The notes under the pieces were generated by a model. The model did not search any database. It saw nothing but the letters and a program-made list of their open reading frames with translations, and was not told where the DNA came from. This document shows positions 1 to 7,236 of a DNA stretch of 10,085 nt, in pieces. The stretch is from Sulfuritalea sp. (GTDB lineage Bacteria; Pseudomonadota; Gammaproteobacteria; Burkholderiales; Rhodocyclaceae). Location: positions 1 through 10,085 of the forward strand of contig JAPLRA010000057.1 of NCBI GenBank assembly GCA_026399445.1, in the 5' to 3' direction. The translations under genes and the position numbers were made by a program. The first letter of the stretch is position 1. Each line of letters starts with the position of its first letter.

Positions 1-78
1 CTTGTCGATAACGCCAAACCCGGTACTCCTCAGACCGGGGTCAATGCCTAAAATTCGAATCGAAGTCGGAGCTTTCAT
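1..78 (-). CDS. ruvC: RuvC Holliday junction endonuclease, N-terminal fragment cut by window edge
   Basis: RuvC is the dimeric nuclease that cleaves Holliday junctions after RuvAB branch migration. Only the first 26 codons are inside the window. They read into the family's hallmark first strand, ILGIDPGLRSTGFGVID, at residues 9-25. D13 corresponds to the first metal-binding catalytic Asp (Asp7 of E. coli RuvC). The ATG overlaps the stop codon of the upstream EamA gene in an ATGA arrangement, so translation is probably coupled. No strong Shine-Dalgarno is visible, only a GGAA that lies too close to the start. The rest of the gene, and probably ruvA and ruvB, should lie beyond the left edge. 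Linkage to yebC further upstream on the same strand is typical of proteobacteria. The identification rests on the motif and is firm despite the short length. Confidence 0.9.
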   Translation of the reverse strand, partial: MKAPTSIRILGIDPGLRSTGFGVIDK

Positions 79-920
79 TTCCGCGCAAGATACACGCCCC
101 ACACGGCGAGCGCCATGCCGACCAGTGCCATGCCGGCCAGGCGTTCGTCGAACAGCAGCCAGGCGATCAGTGCGGTGCTCGGGGGCACCAGGTAGAACAG
201 GCTGGCGAGATTCACCGCGCTGCCGCGGCGGATCAGCATGTTGAGCAGAGAAATCGCGCCTACCGAAAGTACCAGCACCAGCCAACCCAGGGCGAAGATG
301 AACTCGGGCACCCATTCGACGCGGAAGTTCTCGGTAAGGGCGACGACCACGGCGGTGGCGATCGCTGTCGGCAGGAATTGCGCAATGGCGCCGGTGCGCC
401 AGTCGAAGCTGGGACAGAAACGTTTCTGGTACAAGGTGCCGGCGGTGATGCCCGCCAGCGCTGCCAGTGCCGGCCAGAGGGCCTCCAGACCGAAGCCGCT
501 GCCGAGTTTGCCCGACACCACCAGTGCCACGCCGACGAAGCCGAGCACCAGTCCGAGCCATTGCCGCGCCAGCACGGCTTCGTTCAGCAACCAGCCGGCG
601 CCGACGGCGGTGAAGAGCGGCTGAACGCCCACCACCAGACTGGTGACGCCGGCCGGCAAACCCTTGGAGATCGCAATGAAGACGCCGCCGAGGTACACGC
701 CATGCACCAGAAGGCCGGAAACGCCGATATGAAACCATTGGCGCGCGTCCTTGGGCCACGGCGCTCGCATCGCCAGCGCGACCAGTGTCATCAGCGAGAG
801 CACCAGGAGGTAGCGGATCAGCAGAAACGTCAGCGGCTCGGCATGCGGCAAGCCGAACTTGGCGCCGATGAAACCCGTGCTCCAGAGCAGGACGAACAAC
901 AGGGGGGCGGAACGGTTCAT
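75..920 (-). CDS. EamA/DMT-superfamily inner-membrane transporter
   Basis: A 281-residue, very hydrophobic protein with the ten-helix, two-repeat layout of EamA-family drug/metabolite transporters; the substrate is unknown. The first repeat covers roughly residues 5-135 and the second roughly 150-275. The first helix, LLFVLLWSTGFIGAKFGL, and the segment GLPAGVTSLVVGVQPLFTAV near the end of the first repeat are typical of the family. I chose the ATG at 920 because it places the first membrane helix at the N-terminus. The frame stays open to a GTG at 1004, but that would add 28 polar, unconserved residues. No clear Shine-Dalgarno precedes the chosen ATG. Its stop overlaps the ruvC start by four bases, so the two genes are probably co-transcribed. 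The gene looks intact. Family is confident; function beyond export or import of a small metabolite is not inferable. Confidence 0.85.
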   Translation of the reverse strand: MNRSAPLLFVLLWSTGFIGAKFGLPHAEPLTFLLIRYLLVLSLMTLVALAMRAPWPKDARQWFHIGVSGLLVHGVYLGGVFIAISKGLPAGVTSLVVGVQPLFTAVGAGWLLNEAVLARQWLGLVLGFVGVALVVSGKLGSGFGLEALWPALAALAGITAGTLYQKRFCPSFDWRTGAIAQFLPTAIATAVVVALTENFRVEWVPEFIFALGWLVLVLSVGAISLLNMLIRRGSAVNLASLFYLVPPSTALIAWLLFDERLAGMALVGMALAVWGVYLARK

Positions 921-974
921 GAAAAGTGCGGTCGAAAACCCAGCCCGCAAGGGTAACCGATTCGTAACTCCTGT

Positions 975-990
975 GCCGCGCCTGCGCGGC
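975..990. repeat. Perfect short inverted repeat between divergent genes
   Basis: GCCGCGC and GCGCGGC (7-base arms) flank a 2-base centre, in the 104-base gap between the divergent EamA and peroxiredoxin genes. It lies directly upstream of a possible -10 box. It could be an operator or simply GC-rich self-complementarity. It lacks a following T-run, so it is not a convincing terminator. Confidence 0.4.
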
Positions 991-992
991 GC

Positions 993-998
993 TATGAT
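993..998 (+). promoter_or_regulatory. Possible -10 element for the peroxiredoxin gene
   Basis: TATGAT differs from the sigma-70 consensus TATAAT at one base and sits 26 bases before the peroxiredoxin ATG. I see no good -35 at 16-18 bases upstream. The assignment is weak and rests on this box, its position, and the gene's lack of a co-directional upstream neighbour. Confidence 0.3.
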
Positions 999-1024
999 GC
1001 ACACTGAATGACCAAGGAGCCGCC

Positions 1025-1561
1025 ATGATTCGCAAACTTTTCGCCGGACTGTTAACCGTGCTGGTACTGACGGGTGCTGCTTGGGCCGAGGTGCCGGCGA
1101 CCGGTACCGCCGCGCCGGGATTCTCCCTGCCCGACCAGAACGGCGCGCCGCGGCGCCTGGCCGAATGGCGCGGTCGCTGGGTGGTGCTCTACTTCTATCC
1201 TAGGGACGATACGCCCGGCTGCACCACGGAAGCCTGCAGCTTTCGCGACGACATCTCCCTGATTACGGCACTGGGCGCGCAGGTGGTGGGCATCAGCGTC
1301 GACGACACGGCTTCGCACAAAACCTTCGCCGAGAAGCATCGCCTGCCCTTCCCGCTGCTTTCCGACGCCACGGCCGAGGTGGCGAAGCAATATGGCGCGC
1401 TCTCGGACTGGCTGGTGATGAAGGTGGCGAAGCGCTACACCTTCATCGTCGATCCGGCGGGGCGCATCGCCAAGGTCTATCTGGCCGTCGATCCCTCGCG
1501 CCATTCGCAGGAAATCGTTGCCGATCTGAAGCTGCTGCAGGAACGGCAGGCCGCCAAGTAG
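1025..1561 (+). CDS. Exported Bcp/PrxQ-type thioredoxin-fold peroxiredoxin
   Basis: Thiol peroxidase of the AhpC/TSA superfamily, predicted to reduce hydroperoxides. The 178 residues start with a signal peptide (residues 1-21, hydrophobic core LFAGLLTVLVLTG, probable cleavage after AWA), so it should act in the periplasm. The family motif YPRDDTPGCTTEACSFRD gives peroxidatic Cys66 and resolving Cys71, the five-residue spacing typical of Bcp/PrxQ enzymes. The thioredoxin-like fold continues through VVGISVDD and YTFIVDPAGRI. The start is supported by AAGGAG at 1014-1019, five bases before the ATG. Most characterised Bcp proteins are cytoplasmic, so the leader is notable. The reductant would have to be a periplasmic thiol system, which is inference. 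Transcribed divergently from EamA-ruvC and converging on yebC with 10 bases between stop codons. Confidence 0.9.
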   Translation: MIRKLFAGLLTVLVLTGAAWAEVPATGTAAPGFSLPDQNGAPRRLAEWRGRWVVLYFYPRDDTPGCTTEACSFRDDISLITALGAQVVGISVDDTASHKTFAEKHRLPFPLLSDATAEVAKQYGALSDWLVMKVAKRYTFIVDPAGRIAKVYLAVDPSRHSQEIVADLKLLQERQAAK

Positions 1562-1571
1562 GGCCGGAGGC

Positions 1572-1958
1572 CTATTCCTCGATCACCGCCGTGGTGTAGA
1601 CCTCCTGCACGTCGTCCAGGGACTCCAGGGCGTCGAGCAGTTTCTGCATCTTCAGCGCATCCTCGCCGGCGAACTCGGTTTCGTTCTGCGGCTTCTGGAT
1701 CACTTCACCGAATTCCGCCTTGAAGCCGGCTTTCTCCAGCGCTTCCTTGACCGCGGCAAAATCGTTGGGCGGGGTGATGACTTCGATCGAGCCGTCTTCA
1801 TTGCTCTGGATGTCGTCGGCGCCGGCCTCGATCGCCGCATCCATCAGCGCGGCCTCGTTGGTACCCGGAGCGAACAGCATCTGGCCGCAGTGGGTAAACA
1901 GAAAGGCGACGCTGCCATCGGTGCCCATGTTGCCGCCGTGCTTGGCGAAGGCGTGACG
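1572..1958 (-). pseudogene. yebC: YebC/TACO1-family protein, C-terminal half only
   Basis: YebC/TACO1 proteins (about 240-250 residues) have been described as transcriptional regulators and more recently as ribosome-associated factors. Here only about 128 codons are recognisable, starting at the family segment RHAFAKHGGNMGTDGSVAF and running through the acidic C-terminal domain to a normal end (VYTTAVIEE). Roughly 120 N-terminal residues, including the usual MAGHSKWANI start, are absent. Family similarity stops at 1958/1959 (codons upstream of CGT read Trp-Ser-Gly-Phe), two bases before the ATG of the divergent HerA-like gene. The first in-frame ATG (1928) is the internal Met of GGNMGTDG and not a plausible start. 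The break may be a deletion or a misjoin. The yebC-ruvC linkage on this strand agrees with the usual gene order, so the fragment is probably in its native place. Confidence 0.88.
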
Positions 1959-1960
1959 CC

Positions 1961-3501
1961 ATGAGCCAAACCCTGCCCATCGCCAAGAGCGGCGAGACCG
2001 AACTGGTCCTGTTGTCGCAACTCGCCAACCGCCACGGTTTGATCACCGGCGCCACCGGCACCGGCAAGACGGTGACCCTGCAGCGCATGACCGAGCAGCT
2101 CTCGAACGCCGGCGTCCCGGTATTTCTCGCCGATGCCAAGGGCGATTTGTCCGGCCTCGGCGCCGCCGGGGTCGCTTCCGAGAAGTTGCAAAAGCGACTG
2201 GATAAGCTCGGCATCAAGGACTGGCAGCCGCAGGCGAGTCCCATCATGTTCTGGGATGTGTTCGGAGAATCGGGCCATCCGGTACGCGCCACGATTTCCG
2301 ACATGGGGCCGCTGCTGCTGGGGCGGCTGCTAAATCTCAATGACACGCAGGGCGGCGTGCTGCAGATCGTATTCAGCGTTGCCGACGACCAGGGTTTGCT
2401 GCTGCTCGACCTGAAGGATTTGCGGGCGATGGTGCAGCATGTCGGCGAACACGCGGCCGAGTACAAGACCAAGTACGGCAACGTCTCGGCGGCCTCGATC
2501 GGCGCCATACAGCGCGGCCTGCTGACACTGGAAGAACAGGGCGGCACCAGCTTCTTCGGCGAACCCATGCTCGACATAGAAGACCTAACTCGCCGCGTCT
2601 CTACGGCTGTTTCCTGCTCTGGCTGCTGGCCGAACTGTTCGAGCAACTGCCGGAGGCGGGCGATCTGCCCAAGCCGAAGCTGGCCTTCTTTTTTGATGAA
2701 GCCCATCTGCTCTTCAGCGATGCGCCGCCAGCCTTGCTGGAGAAAGTGGAGCAGGTGGTGCGCCTGATCCGTTCGAAGGGCGTCGGCGTGTATTTTGTGA
2801 CGCAGAACCCGCTCGACATTCCCGACGCCGTGCTCGGCCAGTTGGGCAATCGCGTGCAGCATGCGCTGCGCGCCTTCACGCCGCGCGACCAAAAGGCAGT
2901 CAAGGCGGCGGCCGACACCTTGCGTGCAAACCCGGCGTTCGATGCGGCGACGGCGATCACCGAACTCGGCGTCGGCGAGGCGCTGGTGTCCTTTCTCGAT
3001 GAGCAGGGCCGGCCGACCGTGGTCGAGCGCGGCATGGTGCTGCCGCCCGCCTCGCGCATCGGGCCGCTGACGGTTGAGGAGCGCCGCGCGGCGGTCGCGG
3101 CTTCATCGATTGCCGGACATTACGAGCAGGTGCTCGACCGCGAATCCGCCTACGAGAAACTGCAGGGCGCGTCGACGCAAAAACTCGGCGCTGGCGATAC
3201 GGCGGTTACGCCGCCAGAACCGCAAGCCTCAGGCGGCGGCTTTTTCGGTGGAATGGGCGATGCTCTTGGCGGCATGCTGGGCGGCGGCGCACATACTGGC
3301 ACGCGCGGCCGGCAGACAGTCGTCGAAGCGGCTGTGTCGAGCACCGTGCGCGCCATCGGTTCCTCACTCGGCCGCGAGATCGTGCGCGGCGTGCTCGGCT
3401 CCATCAGCAGAACAGGCCCATCGCCGCACCCAGCGCATACACCGGCCAGGGCTGGACCAGGGCCGCGAGCGGCTGCGTCGCCAGACAGTGGCCGCCGGTG
3501 A
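1961..3501 (+). pseudogene. HerA-like DUF853/YjgR-family ATPase, frameshifted, with altered 3' end
   Basis: A FtsK/HerA-superfamily P-loop ATPase of the DUF853 (YjgR) group, normally about 480-510 residues; the cellular role is poorly defined. The N-terminus (MSQTLPIAKS, Walker A GATGTGKT at residues 30-37, then FLADAKGDLSGL) is in frame 1961-2585. After MLDIEDL the frame breaks. The family continues in another frame from about 2587 (NSPRLYGCFLLWLLAELFEQ), with Walker B FFFDEAHLL near 2689-2712, then RSKGVGVYFVTQNPLDIPD and a Gly-rich C-terminal region. About 20 residues usually found between the two blocks are missing, so this is a deletion of roughly 60 bases that is not a multiple of three. 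The normal ending after VLGSI is replaced from about 3406 by codons read from an inverted copy of the downstream EamA gene, ending at TGA 3499-3501. The ATG lies directly at the yebC break, with no clear Shine-Dalgarno. As written the gene cannot yield the full ATPase. Confidence 0.88.
3407..3501 (+). repeat. Left arm of a 95-bp inverted duplication
   Basis: This stretch is the reverse complement of 4111-4205 inside the following EamA gene, identical at 94 of 95 positions. The one difference is C at 3486 opposite T at 4126. It begins two bases after the last family-like codon of the HerA-like gene and ends five bases before the EamA ATG at 3507. It therefore replaces the normal end of the ATPase gene and the whole intergenic region. 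Read backwards it encodes GGHCLATQPLAALVQPWPV and following residues, the transporter segment with Phe changed to Cys. Confidence 0.95.
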
Positions 3502-3506
3502 TTTCC

Positions 3507-4400
3507 ATGCGCGGGCCGGACGCCTCGCATCGACTTGGCGTGGCCCTCGCCGTGGTGGCGGCCCTGGGATTTTCTTTCAAGGCGATCCTGGTCAAGCTGG
3601 CCTATCCCTATGGTGTCGATCCGGTAACCCTGCTGGCCTTGCGCATGGCCTTCGCGCTGCCGGTATTCCTGTGGGTGGGCCTCTCCGCTTCGAAGAACGC
3701 ACCGGCGCTGAGTCGGCGCGACTGGTTCCTGGTGGCGCTGCTGGGCGTGCTCGGCTACTACGGCGCCAGCATCCTCGATTTTCTCGGGCTCAAGTACATC
3801 TCGGCGGGTCTCGAGCGCTTGATCCTGTTCACCTATCCGACGCTGACCCTGCTGTTCGGCGTGGTGCTGCACGGGCGCGCCATCAGCCGGCGCGAGGGTC
3901 TGGCGCTGGCGTTGTGTTACGCCGGAATCGCGGCGGCCTTCGTGCACGATCTGCAATTTGCCGGTGACACCGCCGTGGTGTGGATTGGCGGCGGCTTCGT
4001 GTTCGCCTCGTCGGTCAGCTATGCGCTCTACCTTTCGGGCAGTGCCGGCATGATCGCGAAACTGGGCGCGGCGCGCTTCACCGCGCTGGCCATGCTGGTG
4101 TCAACCACGGTCACCGGCGGCCACTTTCTGGCGACGCAGCCGCTCGCGGCCCTGGTCCAGCCCTGGCCGGTGTATGCGCTGGGTGCGGCGATGGGCCTGT
4201 TCTGCACGGTGCTGCCCGTATTTGCCCAGTCCGCGGCGATCCGTCGCGTCGGTAGCGGGCAGGCGGCGCTGGTGGGAATGGTGGGGCCGTTGTTGACCAT
4301 CGTCTTCGCGTGGCTGCTGCTCGATGAAGGCTTCTCGACGGCGCAGATGATCGGTGTCGCGCTGGTCATTGCAGGGGTTGCGGTGGTCAGTCGCCGGTAG
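3507..4400 (+). CDS. EamA/DMT-superfamily inner-membrane transporter (second)
   Basis: A 297-residue protein with about ten hydrophobic helices in two EamA repeats (roughly residues 8-140 and 150-295). Characteristic stretches are GVALAVVAALGFSFKAILVKLAYPYG at the N-terminus (TM1 and loop), AGLERLILFTYPTLTLLFG at the end of repeat one, and VGMVGPLLTIVFAWLLLDEG near the C-terminus. The substrate cannot be inferred. I prefer the ATG at 3507. A GTG three codons earlier (3498) lies inside the inverted duplication and would be an artefact of the junction. Because that duplication ends at 3501, the native promoter and ribosome site are not visible. The coding sequence itself appears complete. It is not closely similar to the EamA protein at 75-920 beyond family level. 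The TonB-receptor operon starts 36 bases downstream. Confidence 0.88.
   Translation: MRGPDASHRLGVALAVVAALGFSFKAILVKLAYPYGVDPVTLLALRMAFALPVFLWVGLSASKNAPALSRRDWFLVALLGVLGYYGASILDFLGLKYISAGLERLILFTYPTLTLLFGVVLHGRAISRREGLALALCYAGIAAAFVHDLQFAGDTAVVWIGGGFVFASSVSYALYLSGSAGMIAKLGAARFTALAMLVSTTVTGGHFLATQPLAALVQPWPVYALGAAMGLFCTVLPVFAQSAAIRRVGSGQAALVGMVGPLLTIVFAWLLLDEGFSTAQMIGVALVIAGVAVVSRR
4111..4205 (-). repeat. Right arm of the 95-bp inverted duplication (probable source copy)
   Basis: Lies within the EamA coding sequence and encodes the conserved run GGHFLATQPLAALVQPWPV through to MGLFC. Since it is part of an intact reading frame while the other arm interrupts a gene junction, this is most likely the original copy. 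The arms are separated by 609 bases (3502-4110). Confidence 0.95.
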
Positions 4401-4421
4401 CCCCGCAAGCTGGTTCGCACC

Positions 4422-4427
4422 TATAAT
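4422..4427 (+). promoter_or_regulatory. Consensus -10 box upstream of the TonB-receptor operon
   Basis: TATAAT is a perfect sigma-70 -10 hexamer, 9 bases before the ATG at 4437. No recognisable -35 lies 16-18 bases upstream, where the sequence is the end of the EamA gene. If it is used, transcription would start at about 4433-4436. The message would then be almost leaderless for the 4437 start, or would favour the downstream GTG at 4470. Confidence 0.5.
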
Positions 4428-4436
4428 CGCGCGACG

Positions 4437-6276
4437 ATGGATGAATATTCATTTCGGATTACGCGAATTGTGCAGTGCAAGACTTTGTCTATTGCACTGT
4501 CGACGCTGCTCGCCTTGTTGTCGCAGCTAGCGACCGCGCAGGTCGTTTCCGAAAAGGATTATTTCGGCGATTTGCCCGTGGTCTTGTCGGTCAGCCGTCT
4601 GGCGCAACCGCTGAATGAAGTTCCCGGCGCGGTCACCGTCATCGATCGCGAACTGATCCGTCGCTCGGGCGCGCGGGAGGTGGCCGAAGTGCTGCGGTTG
4701 GTGCCGGGTTTCGTTTTCACTTCCCGCAACGGGGCCAATCCACAGGCTGCCTATCACTCAGGCATGGATGTCTATGGGTCGCGGATGCAGGTGTATGTCG
4801 ACGGCCGCTCGCTGTATTCCTCCTTTTACCTCGGTGATACTCACATCGCGCTTCGTGGTCTGGCGCTCGAGGACGTCGATCGCATCGAGGTGTTACGCGG
4901 GTCGAATTCGGCATCGTACGGGGCCAACGCTTTTCTTGGTGTCGTCAATATCATTACGCGCAATGCCGCCGATACCCACGGTGCAATGCTGTCGGCTACG
5001 GTCGGCGACAAGGGCATCAATGACAACGTCGCGCGCGTCGGCTGGGGGGATGAAAAGGCCAGTTTTCGAGTCACGCGGTGGCGAGACTTCGCGAGGCGAA
5101 GGCACGGGAGTGGGCGGCAATCCATTTCGCACCGTTGGCAATTCGGATGCGCATCTGCAATTTCGATGGCAGCATCAGCTAGCGCCGGATGAGCAGGTCC
5201 AACTGCGCTTCGTCCATGAGCAGGAGCACCCGCGGGATCGTTTCATCGCAACCGCGGGTGCTATTTCAGCGGTGGCGGACACCGGAGGAGATAGCCAGCG
5301 CACCGAAATCGGACTGCAACATTCCCTGCGACTCAGTGATGCGGTGCGCACGGTGTGGGGTGGCGAATGGCGTTACGAGACGGCAAACTCACAACCGGTG
5401 TTCTATACGACACAGACGATTTCACTGCATCAGTGGCGTGGGTTTGCCAGCGTCGAGTGGCGACCTCTCCAGCAGTGGCTGTTGCAGGCCAGCGGGATGT
5501 ACGAAGGTCACAGCTATACCGGCGGCACTTTTTCCCCCCGGCTGACCGCCAGTTTTCATGTTCTGCCCGATCACACGCTGCGCGCCGGGGTAACCAAGTC
5601 GCAGCGCGCGCCGACATTCTATGAATTGCGGGGAGATAGCCGCTTGTTTCTCCTGACCGCCCCTGCGACTCAAGTGGCGTGGACGTTCTTTTCATCAGGC
5701 ACGGTCAAGCCGGAGACCCTGATCACCAATGAACTGGGTTACCTGGGGCGGTTTCGCGAGATAAATCTCTCGGTTGATGCGCGCGCCTTTGTCGAGCGAA
5801 TGAATAGTCGCATCTGGTTTTCGGCCCGCCCAGTCGGTGCATTTTCGCCCAACGATGCCGTGAATCGACCGGGCCCGCATATTCATGGGTTCGAGTACCA
5901 GTTCGACTGGCGTCCCTTCGAGACCACCCGGCTGATGCTGGCTGAGGCGCATACGCGTGTAGCCTCGGGCGATGTGGCGGAGGAGCGTGAGGCCCCCGAT
6001 CGAAACACATCGCTAACCTGGCTGCAGACACTGCCTGGCGCCGTTGAGTTCAGCGCGATCTCCACCGCCACCACTCCGTTCAAGTGGGCCGGTGGTGGCG
6101 ACTTGATCAATACGCCCCGTCGCCTCGATATTCGCCTGGCGAAGCGATTTTCCGTCAACGCAACGCGCGGCGAGATCAGTGCAACCGTCCAGGCAATCAA
6201 CGGCGGCAGTCAAATATTCAAGATAAATCAGCGCTTCGATCGCCGCGCGTTCGCCACCCTGCGGCTGGATTTCTGA
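4437..6276 (+). pseudogene. TonB-dependent outer-membrane receptor, interrupted by one frameshift
   Basis: A TonB-dependent receptor that would form a 22-strand outer-membrane barrel with an N-terminal plug and import a scarce ligand using TonB-ExbBD energy; the ligand is unknown. The first frame gives a signal peptide (hydrophobic run to about residue 34, LATA then Q) and a full plug domain: VPGAVTVIDRELIRRSG, EVLRLVPGF, VYVDGRSLYS, DRIEVLRGSNSASYGANAFLGVVNIIT. Barrel sequence continues to about ASFRVTR (5058-5078). It resumes in the +1 frame at about GEGTGVGGNPFRTVGN and runs to a typical C-terminal Phe (LRLDF). A single indel between about 5070 and 5110 would explain this; repaired length would be near 610 residues. 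No obvious segment is missing. The ATG at 4437 is only 9 bases after a -10 box. The GTG at 4470 also gives a good signal peptide, so the start is uncertain. First gene of an operon with the two genes that follow. Confidence 0.88.
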
Positions 6277-6279
6277 GCA

Positions 6280-7236
6280 ATGCGCCACCGGTTTTTCACC
6301 GCTCTCGCCACAACTTACCTATGTCTAATGACATATGGGTCGGCGTGGGCGGCGGGACCGGCGGGGCCGGCGGGGCCGGTCTCAGTCTGGGTAGCGCTGT
6401 CAGATACCGGTGGAGCACACGCCGAGGCGGCGGAGGCGCTGCGTGCACGGGTCGAGCAGGCGCAACCGGGGCGCGTCGTATGGCGCGTGGCGCACTGGAG
6501 CCAGTTTTCCGGTCCGAAGCCCGAGCCGCACTGGGTGGTTGCGGTTGGCGCCGCCGCGCAGCGCGGCATGCAGGAACTGTTTGCCGCCGACGCTACGCCT
6601 CCGCCACTGTTGGCCATTCTGGTACCGCGTCAGGCTTTTGAGCGGATTGCCGATCCGGCGCGCGCACAGACCGGCCTGCTTTCTGCAGTATTCCTTGATC
6701 AACCTCCGGCACGCCAGCTGGAGCTGATCCGACTGGCGATGCCGGCCGTGCGCACTGTGGGCATCCTGGCCGGCGCAGATTTCAGGGAACATTCTTCCAC
6801 CTTCGAGAAGGCGGCAAAAGAGCGCGGCTTGCAACTAGGTGTTTCAGTGGTAGGGGAAAGCGGGTTGTTTGCCGCCCTGCAACAGGTGTTGGCTGATACC
6901 GGAGTTCTGCTGGCGCTGCCTGATCCGGCGGTGTTCAACAGCCAGACCGCCGCCAACATCCTGATGGCGACCTACCGACGGCAGGTGCCGCTGGTCGGCT
7001 TTTCTCCGGCCTATGTCAGGGCCGGCGCTTTGCTGGCTTTGTACTCGACCCCTGCCCAGGTCGGCGCTCGCGGCGGCGAAGTGCTGCGACAGGCTCTGGC
7101 AGGCAGGTCCTTGCCACCCCCGCAATGGCCGCGCGAGTTTGTCGTCAAGGTCAATCAGGATGTCGCCCGTTCGCTTGGCTTCGCACTGGATGAAGCGAAG
7201 CTGGGCGAACAATTGCGGGAGGGGGAACGGCCATGA
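6280..7236 (+). CDS. ABC-type periplasmic substrate-binding protein (PF04392-like)
   Basis: A 318-residue exported protein resembling the ABC_sub_bind (PF04392, TrpX-like) family of two-lobed periplasmic binding proteins. Residues 1-24 form a signal peptide (FFTALATTYLCLMTYG, cleavage after SAWA), followed by an Ala-Gly-Pro triplet repeat. Lobe segments typical of the family are the hinge-like LLSAVFLDQPPARQLELIRLAMPAVRTVGILAG (about 129-161), then DTGVLLALPDP and QVPLVGFSPAYVRAGALLALYS. There is no lipobox Cys, so it should be soluble in the periplasm. The start lies 3 bases after the TonB-receptor stop, and its stop overlaps the kinase ATG. No ABC permease or ATPase gene is in the window. 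My inference is that it feeds ligand information to the kinase rather than to a transporter; the alternative is a transporter encoded elsewhere. Ligand unknown. Confidence 0.82.
   Translation: MRHRFFTALATTYLCLMTYGSAWAAGPAGPAGPVSVWVALSDTGGAHAEAAEALRARVEQAQPGRVVWRVAHWSQFSGPKPEPHWVVAVGAAAQRGMQELFAADATPPPLLAILVPRQAFERIADPARAQTGLLSAVFLDQPPARQLELIRLAMPAVRTVGILAGADFREHSSTFEKAAKERGLQLGVSVVGESGLFAALQQVLADTGVLLALPDPAVFNSQTAANILMATYRRQVPLVGFSPAYVRAGALLALYSTPAQVGARGGEVLRQALAGRSLPPPQWPREFVVKVNQDVARSLGFALDEAKLGEQLREGERP
6352..6378 (+). repeat. Three tandem 9-bp units encoding Ala-Gly-Pro
   Basis: GCGGGRCCG is repeated three times in frame, giving (AGP)3 at residues 25-33, just after the predicted signal cleavage site. 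The second and third units are identical and the first differs by one base. Slippage here would change linker length without shifting frame. Confidence 0.85.
7217..7225 (+). promoter_or_regulatory. Strong ribosome-binding site for the hybrid kinase
   Basis: GGGAGGGGG lies inside the 3' end of the binding-protein gene, 7 bases before the ATG at 7233. It fixes the kinase start at the four-base ATGA overlap rather than at the second ATG (7239). Confidence 0.75.

Noticed and set aside
975..990. GC-rich hairpin considered as a rho-independent terminator.
   Set aside because: It lies between divergent starts and has no T-run on either strand.
921..1004. A GTG at 1004 would extend the first EamA protein by 28 residues.
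   Set aside because: The extension is polar and Arg-rich, lies ahead of the natural first membrane helix, and would overlap the likely peroxiredoxin promoter.
1562..1571. Small GGCC...GGCC palindrome between the peroxiredoxin and yebC stops as a bidirectional terminator.
   Set aside because: Only four-base arms and no flanking T-tract; too weak to call.
1798..2892. Long minus-strand open frame opposite yebC and the HerA-like gene.
   Set aside because: Low-complexity, Ser/Arg-rich shadow of a high-GC coding strand; the plus-strand ATPase and the yebC frame both match known families.
3404..3595. A short minus-strand frame encoding a transporter-like tail ending MGLFC.
   Set aside because: Its similarity is wholly explained by the inverted copy of 4111-4205; it has no other family match or start signal.
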